Assembly: GCA_015494535.1 (NCBI GenBank)
Contig: WGBC01000026.1
Coordinates: 19,686-83,685, forward strand
Length of the DNA stretch: 64,000 nucleotides
Reading direction: 5' to 3'
Source: Nitratiruptor sp.
Lineage (GTDB): Bacteria; Campylobacterota; Campylobacteria; Campylobacterales; Nitratiruptoraceae
A model generated the notes under the pieces. That model worked only from the letters and a program-made list of their open reading frames with translations, made no database searches and was not told the origin of the DNA. Every line of letters starts with the position of its first letter. Positions within the stretch are counted from its first letter, which is position 1. Positions 1 through 11,151 of the stretch are shown here, piece after piece. The translations under genes and the position numbers were made by a program.

Positions 1-562
1 ATGAGAAATCCTCCAACTCTTTGGCGCTAAAGAGCGTGATATCTTTTTGGCCATGGCTTCCGCCACTCATATCTATAGTAGTGATGTTTTCTCTTGAAGG
101 CTCTTTTGTGTAAAGCTTGATGATGGCAATCGATGGCTCTGTTCCAAGGGTAAAAGATACCGCTCCTAGATATATCTCGATATGATCGATAAAGGAGAGA
201 TCCATCTCGGAAAAGACTTGCAAACTATTGCCAAAGATGGCATCACTCGTCTCTTTGTCGTCTATATAGATCTTGATTTGATGCTCTTGCGTTGGCTGAA
301 AAGGTGCATAGAGTAAATCGGTAAGCCCCTGGGCATCTTCGTTGTAGCGCATGAACGGGATACGCTCCAATATCTCTTTGAGCGATTTGATGCGCATACG
401 ATCGAGATCTTCTCTGGTATAAGTTATCACATACCCTGCGCTCTCTTGCTTCGTTTTGTTGCTGAGATCTTCAGCTTGTTGCAATTTACTAAGCAGTAGC
501 GTCAAATCGCTTTGCTCGGCATATAGCGCAGCACCTAGAAGCAATATAGCCAAACGTTTCAT
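1..562 (-). CDS. TonB-dependent receptor-like protein, N-terminal part (plug domain); truncated by window edge
   Basis: Reverse-strand reading from ATG at 562: MKRLAILLLGAALYAEQSD...ESAGYVITYTREDLDRMRIKSLKEILERIPFMRYN; signal peptide plus plug-like motif; open to window edge; ATGA overlap with upstream ORF. Confidence 0.75.
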   Translation of the reverse strand, partial: MKRLAILLLGAALYAEQSDLTLLLSKLQQAEDLSNKTKQESAGYVITYTREDLDRMRIKSLKEILERIPFMRYNEDAQGLTDLLYAPFQPTQEHQIKIYIDDKETSDAIFGNSLQVFSEMDLSFIDHIEIYLGAVSFTLGTEPSIAIIKLYTKEPSRENITTIDMSGGSHGQKDITLFSAKELEDFS

Positions 563-921
563 TTTCTCTTTTTTCCAATCTTTTGTCGTATGATTTGCTC
601 TGCCGTGAGAGCCACCTCTTTTTTTGACATTTTTTTATCATTTTTTTTCTCGATCTTGTCCTTATTATCGAGCTTTTTGCCAAATGTTTTATAAACGCTA
701 AAAAGAATAAAAAATACAATGAGCAAATAGAACGCCCATTTGGCAATCAATACATAAGGCAAAAGGGCTACATTGTGCGATAGGCGCAGATACTCCACGA
801 TGTCGCGGTAGATAAATTCTATGATGATAAAAAGCAGCAGTGCTATGAAGATTTTCAACAAAAGCTTGCGAAAGCGATAGATATAGGTCCAAATAAGTGC
901 GGATTTGATTTGGCGAAACAT
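559..921 (-). CDS. small membrane protein of unknown function
   Basis: 120 aa ORF with hydrophobic segments, tightly packed and overlapping the next gene (ATGA). Confidence 0.6.
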   Translation of the reverse strand: MFRQIKSALIWTYIYRFRKLLLKIFIALLLFIIIEFIYRDIVEYLRLSHNVALLPYVLIAKWAFYLLIVFFILFSVYKTFGKKLDNKDKIEKKNDKKMSKKEVALTAEQIIRQKIGKKRK

Positions 922-930
922 AATCTATCC

Positions 931-1173
931 TTAAAAAAGAGAGATCCCAAGTGCTGCAAGCAGGGCGATGAGCCCTTTGGTTTTGAGATCGTCGTAGAGC
1001 TTTTGGCGCTCATCTTCGTAGATGATAGCTAGCTCTTCTTGAGTGAAGTCATCAGGAGTTAGATGGTGCTGTGCCAATCTTGCTGCCACCCTCTTTTGCA
1101 CCCTCTCTTCGATCGCGGAGAGTATCTTTTCTTTGAGGGATTTTGTGAGGTTAAATTTTTCCAAAAAACTCAT
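931..1173 (-). CDS. hypothetical protein (80 aa)
   Basis: ORF overlapping the upstream permease gene stop; collinear. Confidence 0.55.
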   Translation of the reverse strand: MSFLEKFNLTKSLKEKILSAIEERVQKRVAARLAQHHLTPDDFTQEELAIIYEDERQKLYDDLKTKGLIALLAALGISLF

Positions 1174-1970
1174 AGTAGTTTCTCTTTCTTGTTGGTTATA
1201 TTTTGTAGATAGTCGCTAATATTGATGAGTGAGTACGTTACCAAGAAGATCATGAGTCCTGGAAAAAAACTCACCCACCAAGCAATATCTATCACCTCTT
1301 TACCCTCACTCAAAATCGATCCCCAACTCATCTGTGGTGGCAATACACCAAGCCCTAAGAAACTCAGTCCAGATTCAGCCAAAATCGCCCCACCCACTCC
1401 AAAGGTGAAACTGATAAAAAAGATTGGCGCAATAAGGGGCGAAAAATATTTTAATATTATTTTATATGAAGGGTATCCCGCTATCTGCAATATCTTAATA
1501 AAGGGCTTTTTCGCAATGGCGAAACTCTCGCTTCTAATCATCCTCGCACTCCCCATCCAGCCGGTGATGGAGATGACGATGATGAGCACCAAAGATGAAG
1601 CTTGCATATAGCTTACAAGGGCCAAGAGCAAGAAAAACGTAGGAAAGGTGAGGAAGAGATCAACGATTATAACGAACCCCTTGTCCACCATCCCTCTAAA
1701 AAATCCGGCACTTACCCCTGCAATGAGTCCAATCAAAGAAGCGATAATGGCACTACCTACTCCAATTATGAGGGAATTTTTGCCACCCTCTATGACTCTA
1801 GCCAAAAGATCGCGCCCTAACCTATCTGTCCCAAAGGGATGATCCAGTGATGGTGGCAACAGTATTGCATCGGGGTTAAGAGCGTAAGGAGAAACATGGT
1901 AGAAGATACTTCCAAAGAAGCTAAGAAAAACAATCAAAAGCAAAATCGTTATACTGCCTATTGGTTTCAT
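1170..1970 (-). CDS. ABC transporter permease, DppC/OppC/NikC type
   Basis: HPFGTDRLGRDLLARVIEGGKNSLIIG and GGAILAESGLSFLGLGVLPPQMSWGSIL are characteristic of this permease family. Confidence 0.9.
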   Translation of the reverse strand: MKPIGSITILLLIVFLSFFGSIFYHVSPYALNPDAILLPPSLDHPFGTDRLGRDLLARVIEGGKNSLIIGVGSAIIASLIGLIAGVSAGFFRGMVDKGFVIIVDLFLTFPTFFLLLALVSYMQASSLVLIIVISITGWMGSARMIRSESFAIAKKPFIKILQIAGYPSYKIILKYFSPLIAPIFFISFTFGVGGAILAESGLSFLGLGVLPPQMSWGSILSEGKEVIDIAWWVSFFPGLMIFLVTYSLINISDYLQNITNKKEKLL

Positions 1971-2581
1971 CGATAAAAACTCAGCGTACTTTTGCCAAAT
2001 TTTCTTTTTTTATAGCGTTTGAAACCTCCAATCTCTTCGCCAAAATCGTATTTACTCATATGCTCGATTATAACTGCCTCCACCACCTCTTTGGGAAGCT
2101 TTTTGATAAGTTCCTTGACAGCTTCGTAAATGTCCTCGAACCCCTCTCTGATAATAAATGGTGGATCGAAATAGAAGTAGGCCTTCTCTTTTTTGGATTT
2201 GAGATCTTCTACAATATCCCAAATCATTTCAAAAGCATCGCCAAAATAGAGCTTGCAGCGAGATTTATCAAGACAATTGATATTGCTCTGCAACACCTTG
2301 TATGAACTTGGATGCTTTTCGATAAAATATACTCTCTTTGCCCCTCTACTAAGGGCTTCAAGACCCACGCTACCGCTACCTCCAAAAACCTCCACGAAAT
2401 TTTTATCCACTATATCGAACTGCAGAATGTTAAAAAGCGCTTCTCTTAGCATATTTTTAGAGCTTCTTGTGATCTCTTTATCCGGCAGCGCTATCTTTTT
2501 ACCTTTAAATTTTCCAGCAATTATCCTGGTACTAAGCCCTTTTTTCATCTCTTTCCTTTGACCAAATTTTATCATAAACAA
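1967..2581 (-). CDS. rsmD: 16S rRNA (guanine966-N2)-methyltransferase RsmD
   Basis: RIIAGKFKGKKIALPD, EVFGGSGSVGLEALSRGA, YFDPPF motifs. Confidence 0.9.
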   Translation of the reverse strand: MFMIKFGQRKEMKKGLSTRIIAGKFKGKKIALPDKEITRSSKNMLREALFNILQFDIVDKNFVEVFGGSGSVGLEALSRGAKRVYFIEKHPSSYKVLQSNINCLDKSRCKLYFGDAFEMIWDIVEDLKSKKEKAYFYFDPPFIIREGFEDIYEAVKELIKKLPKEVVEAVIIEHMSKYDFGEEIGGFKRYKKRKFGKSTLSFYR

Positions 2582-2622
2582 ATTTTGGTTAGAATTATAA
2601 AAAATTTTCTTAAAGGATATGG

Positions 2623-3840
2623 ATGGCTAAAAAGGTCAACAAAGTCGTACTTGCCTATAGCGGTGGACTTGATACCTCTGTAATTCTTAAATGGCTTCAA
2701 ACCACCTACAATGCTGAAGTGGTCACTTTCACTGCAGATATCGGTCAGGGCGAAGAGCTAGAGCCTGCAAGAAAGAAGGCTTTGCAGCTTGGCATAAAAG
2801 AGGAGAATATTTTCATTGAGGATCTAAAAGAGGAGTTTGTCAAAGATTATGTCTTTCCTATGTTTAGGGCAAACACCATCTATGAGGGAGAGTATCTACT
2901 TGGCACCTCCATCGCTCGCCCACTTATTGCCAAGCGCCAAATCGAGATTGCCAACAAAGTTGGCGCAGATGCGGTTGCGCATGGAGCCACTGGCAAAGGA
3001 AACGATCAGGTACGCTTCGAGATAGCTTATCTTGCGCTCAATCCCGATATCACCGTTATCGCTCCATGGAGGGAGTGGGATCTTAACTCTCGCGAAAAGC
3101 TACTGAGATTTGCCGAAGAGCATGGTATTCCAATAGAAAAGCATGGCAAAAAGAGCCCTTACTCCATGGATGCGAACCTCTTGCATATCTCTTATGAAGG
3201 CGGTATCTTAGAAGATCCTTGGAACGAGCCAGAAGAGGATATGTGGCGCTGGACAAACTCTATCGAAGAGGCACCAAACAAGCCAGAATATATCACCATC
3301 GATTTTGAAAAAGGAGACGCCGTCGCCATCAATGGAGAGCCTTTGAGCCCCGCCAAGCTTTTAGAAAAACTCAATGAATATGGCAATCGCCATGGCATTG
3401 GAAGAGTGGACATAGTCGAAAATCGCTTCGTAGGCATGAAGAGCAGAGGCTGCTACGAGACGCCTGGCGGTACTATTTTGCTCAAAGCCCATAGAGCGAT
3501 AGAATCGATAACGCTTGATCGAGAAGAGGCGCATGAGAAAGACAAACTTATGCCAAAGTATGCAGAGCTCATCTACAACGGCTTTTGGTTTAGCCCTGAG
3601 AGAGAGATGATGCAAGCAGCCATCGACAAAACGCAAGAAAATGTGAGCGGTACGGTACGCCTCAAACTCTTCAAAGGCAACGTATTTGTGGTAGGTCGCA
3701 AATCGCCAAATAGCCTCTTTGCACCAGAGTTTAGCACATTCGAAGAGGATAGCGTCTACAACCAAAAAGATGCGGAGGGCTTCATCAAGCTCAATGCTCT
3801 TAGATTTATCATAGAAGGACATGTAAGGAGAAAAAAATGA
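2623..3840 (+). CDS. argG: argininosuccinate synthase
   Basis: [49 protein letters not shown]. Confidence 0.98.
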   Translation: MAKKVNKVVLAYSGGLDTSVILKWLQTTYNAEVVTFTADIGQGEELEPARKKALQLGIKEENIFIEDLKEEFVKDYVFPMFRANTIYEGEYLLGTSIARPLIAKRQIEIANKVGADAVAHGATGKGNDQVRFEIAYLALNPDITVIAPWREWDLNSREKLLRFAEEHGIPIEKHGKKSPYSMDANLLHISYEGGILEDPWNEPEEDMWRWTNSIEEAPNKPEYITIDFEKGDAVAINGEPLSPAKLLEKLNEYGNRHGIGRVDIVENRFVGMKSRGCYETPGGTILLKAHRAIESITLDREEAHEKDKLMPKYAELIYNGFWFSPEREMMQAAIDKTQENVSGTVRLKLFKGNVFVVGRKSPNSLFAPEFSTFEEDSVYNQKDAEGFIKLNALRFIIEGHVRRKK

Positions 3841-4280
3841 AAGTATTGCTTATTAAAGATGTAGCAAATTTAGGAAAAGCCGGAGAAGTTAAAGAGGTCA
3901 AAGATGGCTATGGCAAAAATTTCTTGATTGCCAGAGGTCTAGCAAAGCTTGCCACTCCTGAAGTGATTGAAGCGTGGGAGAAAGAGCAAGCGCAAAAGGC
4001 TGAGCAGGAAGCAAAAGAGATTGAGAGACTTAACAAGCTCAAAGAAAAGATAGAATCCATAAAGCTTGTCATCAGGCATAAAGCTGGAGCCAATGGAGCA
4101 CTCTTTGGAGCCATTACCAATAAAGAGGTGGCAGAAGCATTGAAAGAGAAAGGAATTGAAATCGATAAAAAACATATCGATATTCATCCTCCTATCAAAC
4201 AAGCCGGAGAATACGATATCGATATCAAGCTAGGGCATGGTATCCATGCCAAACTGGATCTTGTAGTAGAGGCCGAGTAA
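3837..4280 (+). CDS. rplI: 50S ribosomal protein L9
   Basis: [36 protein letters not shown]. Confidence 0.97.
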   Translation: MKVLLIKDVANLGKAGEVKEVKDGYGKNFLIARGLAKLATPEVIEAWEKEQAQKAEQEAKEIERLNKLKEKIESIKLVIRHKAGANGALFGAITNKEVAEALKEKGIEIDKKHIDIHPPIKQAGEYDIDIKLGHGIHAKLDLVVEAE

Positions 4281-4819
4281 TGTTCGAAGCCACTACCATA
4301 CTTGGCTACAAAGCCGATGGCGTTGCAGTTATTGGTGGCGATGGGCAGGTAACTTTCGGCAATACCGTGCTCAAAGGCAACGCTACGAAAATCAGAACAC
4401 TCTACAATGGCAAAATTCTTGCGGGCTTTGCCGGTAGCACTGCCGATGCGTTCAATCTTTTTGATATGTTTGAAAAAATTTTGGAGAATAAAAAGGGCAA
4501 TCTGCTCAAAAGCGTCATAGAGTTTTCAAAAGAGTGGCGAAAAGATAGATATCTGCGTCGCTTGGAAGCCATGATGATAGTGCTCAATACCAAGCATATT
4601 TTTATCCTGAGTGGTACAGGCGATGTGGTGGAACCAGAGGATGGCAAAATTGCGGCAATTGGCAGTGGCGGCAACTTCGCCCTATCGGCTGCCAGAGCGC
4701 TTGAGCGCCACGCAAAGCTCGATCCAAAATCTTTAGTTGAAGAGTCCTTGAAGATCGCTGCCGAGCTTTGCATCTACACCAACGAAAATATAAAAATCTT
4801 GACCCTGGAGGATAAATGA
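4280..4819 (+). CDS. hslV: ATP-dependent protease HslV
   Basis: [35 protein letters not shown]; paired with hslU. Confidence 0.96.
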   Translation: MFEATTILGYKADGVAVIGGDGQVTFGNTVLKGNATKIRTLYNGKILAGFAGSTADAFNLFDMFEKILENKKGNLLKSVIEFSKEWRKDRYLRRLEAMMIVLNTKHIFILSGTGDVVEPEDGKIAAIGSGGNFALSAARALERHAKLDPKSLVEESLKIAAELCIYTNENIKILTLEDK

Positions 4820-6141
4820 ATCTCACGCCAAAAGAGATAGTCAAGTATCTCGATGAGTATATTATCGGTCAAAAAGAGGCCAAAAAAATAATAGCCATCG
4901 CTCTTCGCAACCGCTACAGAAGAATGCAGCTGCCAAAAGAGATCCAAGATGAAATAACGCCCAAAAATATCTTGATGATAGGAAGTACTGGGGTTGGTAA
5001 AACAGAAATTGCAAGAAGACTGGCTAAAAGCTTAGATCTGCCATTTGTAAAAGTGGAGGCTAGCAAATATACCGAAGTTGGCTTTGTTGGGCGCGATGTG
5101 GAGTCTATGGTGCGAGACTTGGTGGCAAACGCGTTGGTGCTTGTCAAAGAGATTCACAAAGAGAAAAACAAAGACGCAATCGAAGAGTACGTGACAAAAA
5201 AGATTCTTGAAAAGCTACTGCCACCATTGCCAAAAATGGCGAGCGAAGAGAAAAAAGTAGAGTATCAAAAAAGCTATGAGAAAATGAGAGAGCGCCTGTT
5301 GGCTGGAGAGCTCGACAACCTCAAAATAGAGATCGAGATCCCAAAAAGCACGCTCTCTTTCGAAGATACCAATCTTCCACCTGAATTAGCCAGAGCGCAA
5401 GAGTCCATAGCCAAGATTTTCACACTTGGCGTCAACAAAGAGCAGATCAAAAAAGAGGTGAATGTCAAAGAGGCCAGAGAGCTTTTGAAAAACGAAGCGA
5501 GTGAAAAGCTTTTGGATATGGAGCAGATCAAGCAAGAAGCTCTCAAAAAAGCGCAAGAAGAAGGTATAATCTTTATTGATGAGATCGATAAGATTGCAGT
5601 AAGTGGTAATAACAGACAAGACCCATCCAAAGAGGGTGTGCAAAGAGATCTTTTGCCAATTGTAGAAGGAAGTACCGTCAACACCAAATGGGGGCCAATC
5701 AAGACTGATCATATCCTCTTTATCGCGGCTGGCGCGTTTCATCTCAGCAAACCCAGCGACTTGATACCAGAGCTTCAAGGAAGATTTCCTCTTCGCGTAG
5801 AGCTTGACTCTTTGGATGAAGAGGCTCTCTATAAGATTTTGGCGCATACAAAAAACTCTCTTATCAAGCAATATCAAGCACTTTTGAGCGTAGAAGGGGT
5901 GGAGTTGGAATTTAGCGACGACGCTTTGCAAGCCATTGCCAAATATGCCCACAACGCAAACCAAAAACTCGAAGACATAGGTGCTAGGAGGCTTCATACT
6001 GTGATAGAGAATCTCTTGGAGGATCTAAGCTTCGAAGCGGACGAGCACAAAGGCGAAAAGATTGTAATCGATCGCAATTTTGTGGATGAAAAACTGCAAG
6101 AGATTATAGAAAACGAAGATCTTGCAAAATATATTTTATAA
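4816..6141 (+). CDS. hslU: ATP-dependent protease ATPase subunit HslU
   Basis: [46 protein letters not shown]. Confidence 0.97.
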   Translation: MNLTPKEIVKYLDEYIIGQKEAKKIIAIALRNRYRRMQLPKEIQDEITPKNILMIGSTGVGKTEIARRLAKSLDLPFVKVEASKYTEVGFVGRDVESMVRDLVANALVLVKEIHKEKNKDAIEEYVTKKILEKLLPPLPKMASEEKKVEYQKSYEKMRERLLAGELDNLKIEIEIPKSTLSFEDTNLPPELARAQESIAKIFTLGVNKEQIKKEVNVKEARELLKNEASEKLLDMEQIKQEALKKAQEEGIIFIDEIDKIAVSGNNRQDPSKEGVQRDLLPIVEGSTVNTKWGPIKTDHILFIAAGAFHLSKPSDLIPELQGRFPLRVELDSLDEEALYKILAHTKNSLIKQYQALLSVEGVELEFSDDALQAIAKYAHNANQKLEDIGARRLHTVIENLLEDLSFEADEHKGEKIVIDRNFVDEKLQEIIENEDLAKYIL

Positions 6142-6150
6142 GGAAACAAC

Positions 6151-7023
6151 ATGAAAGCTGGCTTTGTAGCGCTCATTGGTCGTCCCAATGCTGGCAAAAG
6201 CACTCTGCTCAACTGGCTATTGGGCGAAAAGATAGCAATGGTGAGCCACAAAGCCCAAGCTACAAGAAAGAGGCTCAACGCCATCGTGATGCATGGGGAT
6301 GCGCAAATTGTCTTTGTGGATACCCCCGGACTGCACGAAAAAGAGAGGCTTTTGAATAAATTCATGCTCCAAGAAGCTATCAAAGCTTTGTCAGATGCGG
6401 ATCTCACCCTCTTTCTAGCCCCAGTTACAGATGATATTAAATACTATGAAAAGTTTTTAGAACTTGCCAAAAATCGCCCCCATATCGTAGTGCTAACCAA
6501 AATAGATCTCGTAAACAACGCCAAGCTTTTAGCCAAAATAAAAGAGTACCAAAAATATCAAGATAGATTTTTAGAGCTCGTTCCCGTATCTGTGAAGAAA
6601 AACATTGGCAAAAAGGAGCTATTGGACACCATCGCCAAATATCTGCCAGAACATCCCTACTACTATGATCCAGAACTGCTCACCACAGAAAATATCCGAG
6701 ATATTTACAAAGAGCTGATTCGCGAAGCTATTTTCGACAATGTAAGTGACGAAATACCCTATGAGAGCGATGTGATCATAGAAAAGATTGAAGAGTCCTC
6801 TACTCTCGATAAAGTCTATGCCATGATAATCGTAGAAAAACCTTCCCAAAAAGGGATAATCATTGGCAAAAAAGGCCAAACACTCAAGCGTATCGGCAAA
6901 GAGGCAAGAAGATTGATGGAGGAGTTTAGCCAAAAGAAAATCTACTTAGAACTCTTCGTCGTTGTAAAAAAGGGCTGGACGAAAAACAAAAAAGAGTTGG
7001 AAAATATAGGCTATCTCTTTTAA
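6151..7023 (+). CDS. era: GTPase Era
   Basis: GFVALIGRPNAGKSTLLNWLLGEKIAMVSHKAQATR; C-terminal KH region IIGKKGQTLKRIGKEARR. Confidence 0.96.
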   Translation: MKAGFVALIGRPNAGKSTLLNWLLGEKIAMVSHKAQATRKRLNAIVMHGDAQIVFVDTPGLHEKERLLNKFMLQEAIKALSDADLTLFLAPVTDDIKYYEKFLELAKNRPHIVVLTKIDLVNNAKLLAKIKEYQKYQDRFLELVPVSVKKNIGKKELLDTIAKYLPEHPYYYDPELLTTENIRDIYKELIREAIFDNVSDEIPYESDVIIEKIEESSTLDKVYAMIIVEKPSQKGIIIGKKGQTLKRIGKEARRLMEEFSQKKIYLELFVVVKKGWTKNKKELENIGYLF

Positions 7024-7104
7024 AACCCCCAAATTAAGCGACTTTTAAACAAACATTCACATTTCTTATGTTAAAATTAATTGAAATTACTATAATGGGA
7101 TAGT

Positions 7105-8625
7105 ATGAAGCAGGATGCATATAAAAGATATGTCACAATAGATCCTTATAATAGAGATTTCTTCCTATATGAAAATGGCATAATCAAAAGTTTCAAAAAT
7201 CCCAAATTCAATCCCAAAAATTTCTATATCTCCTATCTACAAACCAAAGATACGATTATCACCACTATCGAAGTAAGCAAAAATATCCCTCGTGATGACT
7301 TAAAAGATGTAGTAGAGATCAAAGCCTACGAAGAGCTCGATCTCGACCCTGCTCTTGAGTACAAAATAGATTTTCACGAAATACCCACTCCAATACATGA
7401 AAAAAACATCAAACTCCAGCTCTTCGTCACAGAACCCCAAATCATAGACGAGGTGTTCGCAGAGACGGTCAAAAAGATTCACTATATCGATTACATCATT
7501 CCTTTGCCACTACTTTTCAAACCTCTCTACTCCCAGGAGATACTGGATAGGACCGAAACACACCTCTTCATCTATTTTCAAAAGGATGATACACTCTTTG
7601 CCCTCTATAGCCAAGGAAGCTTGCTCTATGCAAAATCCCTCAAATACTCCTTCGAAGAGATTGCCCAAAGGCTCAGTGAGCTTAAAGGTGAGAATATCGA
7701 TGTGAATAGCGTCATCAAAACATTGGCAAAAGATGGACTCAAAATTGAAGATCTTGACGAGATGCAGTATTACATGCAGATCTTTAGCGAAATCTTCATG
7801 CATATCAACGATGTACTGATCTATGCGAAAAGAGCCAACGAAATAGAGATTGTCGACAAGATTTTCATAAGCTCCGACGTAGGCTACATAAAGGGCATAG
7901 AGGAGTATTCTCACACCTATTTGGCTCAAGAGGCGCACGATTTTCATTTCGATTACCCTCTGCATACCAATGAACCCTACATTGAAGATCTCCATTTTCT
8001 TATGGCTCTATGCGCAGAAGATATCTTGCATAGATATGAAAACTATCCCAATCTCACTATATATAAGCGCCTTCCTCCCCTCCTCAAACGCCCAAGCGGT
8101 GAATTGGTTCTTGTTACAGTAGCTACTCTTTTGCTCTCTCTTGCATATCCTTTATATAATGTCTTCATGACCTATAAATTGGAGCACGATAAAGTAGTAT
8201 TGCAAAAAGAGTATCCGCTCATACATACCAAGAGACTTGCATTGGAGCAAAGAATCAATACTCTCAAAAACGAGATGGCAAAGATTAGAAAGAAGATCGC
8301 CTTCAAACAGCAAGAATTGGAACGAAGAAAGAAGATTCTCAATCAAATATACGACAAGAAAGTCAACTATATCCTCAAAGCCAAAACATTGGCGGATCTC
8401 ACGCAAGATCTCGTAAAATATAAAATCAAAACGATCAATATTGAAAACAACGAATCGATTTTCGATTTCAATGTCACGTCGGTGGACAACAAAAACATAA
8501 CCAAATTTATCAAATATATCGCGGAGAACAAAAGCGATATCTATGAGATCGCTACACGAGAGATCAATAAAACCGATCCAAACAGCACGGTATATTTCAG
8601 TAAAATCGAGGTACGGGTCAAATGA
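7105..8625 (+). CDS. MshI/PilM-PilN-like pilus assembly platform protein (apparent fusion)
   Basis: N-terminal PilM/actin-like region, one TM (LVLVTVATLLLSLAYPLYNVF) followed by coiled coil and PilN-like C-terminus; first gene of an MSHA-order operon. Confidence 0.65.
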   Translation: MKQDAYKRYVTIDPYNRDFFLYENGIIKSFKNPKFNPKNFYISYLQTKDTIITTIEVSKNIPRDDLKDVVEIKAYEELDLDPALEYKIDFHEIPTPIHEKNIKLQLFVTEPQIIDEVFAETVKKIHYIDYIIPLPLLFKPLYSQEILDRTETHLFIYFQKDDTLFALYSQGSLLYAKSLKYSFEEIAQRLSELKGENIDVNSVIKTLAKDGLKIEDLDEMQYYMQIFSEIFMHINDVLIYAKRANEIEIVDKIFISSDVGYIKGIEEYSHTYLAQEAHDFHFDYPLHTNEPYIEDLHFLMALCAEDILHRYENYPNLTIYKRLPPLLKRPSGELVLVTVATLLLSLAYPLYNVFMTYKLEHDKVVLQKEYPLIHTKRLALEQRINTLKNEMAKIRKKIAFKQQELERRKKILNQIYDKKVNYILKAKTLADLTQDLVKYKIKTINIENNESIFDFNVTSVDNKNITKFIKYIAENKSDIYEIATREINKTDPNSTVYFSKIEVRVK

Positions 8626-9254
8626 GTATGCTCAGACAGATAGACGAGTTCTTCGCACAGAGAAAAAAAAGTGAAAAATATCTCATCTACGCATCCATTT
8701 TCTTAGGTATTTTTTTGGCTTCCTACCAGTATCTTTTGCCATATACGGAAAAGCTGCTCAAAAAAGCCAAAAACGAAAAGCGTGCAATCCAAGCCAAAAT
8801 CGACGTGGACAAAGCCTATCTGCGAGGCATTACCGTCAAGGGAGATGAACTCTACTACATAAAAAAATATACCCAACAGATTGAAGATCTTAAAAAGAGT
8901 TTCCTTGCCATCAACGACAAAAAAGAGTATCTCGACAACAAAATCAAAGAACTCTCTTATCTACTCTACAATAAGAAAAAGTGGGCACAATTTCTCAACT
9001 CTTTGACGCAGCTAGCAAACAAGCACAATATCGAAATCAATTACATTCTCAACAATTTCCTGGATGTTACCAAAACATTTGGCCATGTTTTGGAAGTGGA
9101 GATATCCTGCTTAGGAGACTTTAAAAACACTATCGCCTACGTCAACGACATCGAGCAAAGCGATTTGGTAGTCGACGTGTATGAAATGAAAATGAGTAGC
9201 AATATGCCCATAGAAACACTCATAAAGGTATCGGTATGGGGAATAAACTATTAA
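8622..9254 (+). CDS. MshJ/PilO-like protein
   Basis: Short N-terminus, single TM, coiled coil, ferredoxin-like C-terminal region; ATGA overlap with previous gene. Confidence 0.6.
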   Translation: MSMLRQIDEFFAQRKKSEKYLIYASIFLGIFLASYQYLLPYTEKLLKKAKNEKRAIQAKIDVDKAYLRGITVKGDELYYIKKYTQQIEDLKKSFLAINDKKEYLDNKIKELSYLLYNKKKWAQFLNSLTQLANKHNIEINYILNNFLDVTKTFGHVLEVEISCLGDFKNTIAYVNDIEQSDLVVDVYEMKMSSNMPIETLIKVSVWGINY

Positions 9255-9661
9255 TAGCCTGTCTGCCATTGTTGCTAGTGGCTTCGCAAAAATATCCCGA
9301 TATCGATAAACTTATCGAGAAAGTGAAAGTTCAAAGAAAGGGACTCTCGCCAGAAGTTATAAAAAAACTCAAAGATCCCTTTATTGACGAAGTTAAACTC
9401 AAAAAGATCGTTATCAAGCAAAAGATCTTAAAAAAGATCAAAAAACAAAAATTGCATCTACGACTAGAATCTATCTTCAACGATCGTGTCAAAATAAATA
9501 CAAGATGGTATAAGGTTGGATCGAAAGTTGCTGGCTATCGTATAGTGAAGATAGATTACGATAAAAAAAGCGTCCTCTTAAAAAGAGGAAAAAAACAATT
9601 ACGCCTTTATCTAGTAAAGAGAAAAAAGAGATTTAGATTAGTAAGCGGGGGAAAAGTATGA
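9236..9661 (+). CDS. MshK/PilP-like small lysine-rich periplasmic protein
   Basis: 141 aa with hydrophobic N-terminus, located between PilO-like and secretin genes. Confidence 0.5.
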   Translation: MGNKLLIACLPLLLVASQKYPDIDKLIEKVKVQRKGLSPEVIKKLKDPFIDEVKLKKIVIKQKILKKIKKQKLHLRLESIFNDRVKINTRWYKVGSKVAGYRIVKIDYDKKSVLLKRGKKQLRLYLVKRKKRFRLVSGGKV

Positions 9662-11151
9662 TGAAGAAGATTTTGCCACTACTGCTTTTTATTGCGATGA
9701 TGTTGCAAGGCTCCGAAGAGTGCTCATCGAGGCTTTTTACTTTGCAGACCGCACCCAATGTCAAAATTGGCGAAATCGTAGCAAACATAGCAGATGAGTG
9801 CTCATTGAGCGTACTTGTCAAAGACTCCTCCGCAAGAAAGAAGCTTCGACAAAGCGTAGGCAAACTCTATCTCAAAAACGTCTCCTTGCAACGATTGCTC
9901 GATATCATCCTGAAAGAGCATGAGCTTACATACGATCTTGAAGAGAATATCCTCAAAATCCGATACCTTGTCACCAAAACCTTCAAACTCGACTACGTCA
10001 CCTCCAAAAGAGAGGGCAAGACGGTCACTGACGCTTCAGTGGACGTAGGCGGCGTGGTGCAAAACTCAGGTTCCACTACCAAAAAAACGCGGGATGTAAA
10101 CATCATCTCTTCGCAAGATAGCTTCGATTTTTGGAAGAATATAGAAGAAGAGATCTTCAACATCCTCAACCGCCCAGGCGACGAGTACAATGCCTCCAAA
10201 CCCATAGTCAATCCTAGTGCAGGGCTCGTGACCGTAACCGCTACGCAAAGGCAGATCGATCGTGTACAACACTATATCGATGAGATAGAAAAGCGCCTAC
10301 ACAAAGAGGTGCTTATCGATGTCTCCATTTTGGCAGTTTTTTACAACAAAAATCTCACAACCGGCATCGATTGGAGCCGCTTCAACCTCACCTTCAACGG
10401 GCAGCAAGATGCCAGCGGCACTTTTTCTCCTACCAATCCGTTAGCAACATACCAAAGCGTCGGTGTGGGAACGAACTTCAAAAATATCGATTTTGCCAGC
10501 ACTGCCACGGCGGTCATAAACGCATCTCTCAATCTTAGCGGCATCATCGACTTTTTGCAAAAAAATGGCAAAGTCGTCACCCTCTCCAACCCAAAAATCC
10601 TCACCCTCAACAACCAGCCGGCCATTATTACTATCGGAGACAATATCAATTACAACGTGCCAACCTCCATAACTATTAGTGCACAAGGCTATTTAGGTCA
10701 AAAAGCCTATACTCCTTCTTCCATTTTCGTAGGGATTTTACTCAATATCACACCAGAAATCACAGAAAACAATGAGATTATTTTGCGTATTAATCCATCA
10801 ATATCTGAGTTGAGAAATCCAGAAGACCTCTACAAAAGTGATTTAAATGGTTTTAGAGAAATAGCTCCAGATACGAAAGAGAAAAAGATCTCCTCAGTTG
10901 TCAAAGTAAAAGATGGCTCTACGCTCATCCTTGGAGGGCTCATCTCCAATACCAAAAATTTCATGATCAATGGCGTGCCGGTCTTAAAAGATATACCTTT
11001 TTTTGGTAATCTATTCAAAAGCAAAAAAAGAGACAACCAGCGCTTCGAACTTGTTTTTGTGTTGAAGCCTAAAATCATCGATGAAGAGGAAGATTTCGAT
11101 ATCTCATTAAAAGATCTGGGGTATGAAAAACTAAAAAATGCACAACAATGA
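9658..11151 (+). CDS. mshL: secretin, PilQ/MshL type
   Basis: NNQPAIITIGDNINYNVPTSI, VKVKDGSTLILGGLISNTKNFMINGVPVLKDIPFFGNLFKSKKRDNQRFELVFVLKPKII. Confidence 0.92.
   Translation: MMKKILPLLLFIAMMLQGSEECSSRLFTLQTAPNVKIGEIVANIADECSLSVLVKDSSARKKLRQSVGKLYLKNVSLQRLLDIILKEHELTYDLEENILKIRYLVTKTFKLDYVTSKREGKTVTDASVDVGGVVQNSGSTTKKTRDVNIISSQDSFDFWKNIEEEIFNILNRPGDEYNASKPIVNPSAGLVTVTATQRQIDRVQHYIDEIEKRLHKEVLIDVSILAVFYNKNLTTGIDWSRFNLTFNGQQDASGTFSPTNPLATYQSVGVGTNFKNIDFASTATAVINASLNLSGIIDFLQKNGKVVTLSNPKILTLNNQPAIITIGDNINYNVPTSITISAQGYLGQKAYTPSSIFVGILLNITPEITENNEIILRINPSISELRNPEDLYKSDLNGFREIAPDTKEKKISSVVKVKDGSTLILGGLISNTKNFMINGVPVLKDIPFFGNLFKSKKRDNQRFELVFVLKPKIIDEEEDFDISLKDLGYEKLKNAQQ

Noticed and set aside
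5386-5997. 203 aa minus-strand ORF
   Set aside because: Antisense within hslU; shadow ORF.
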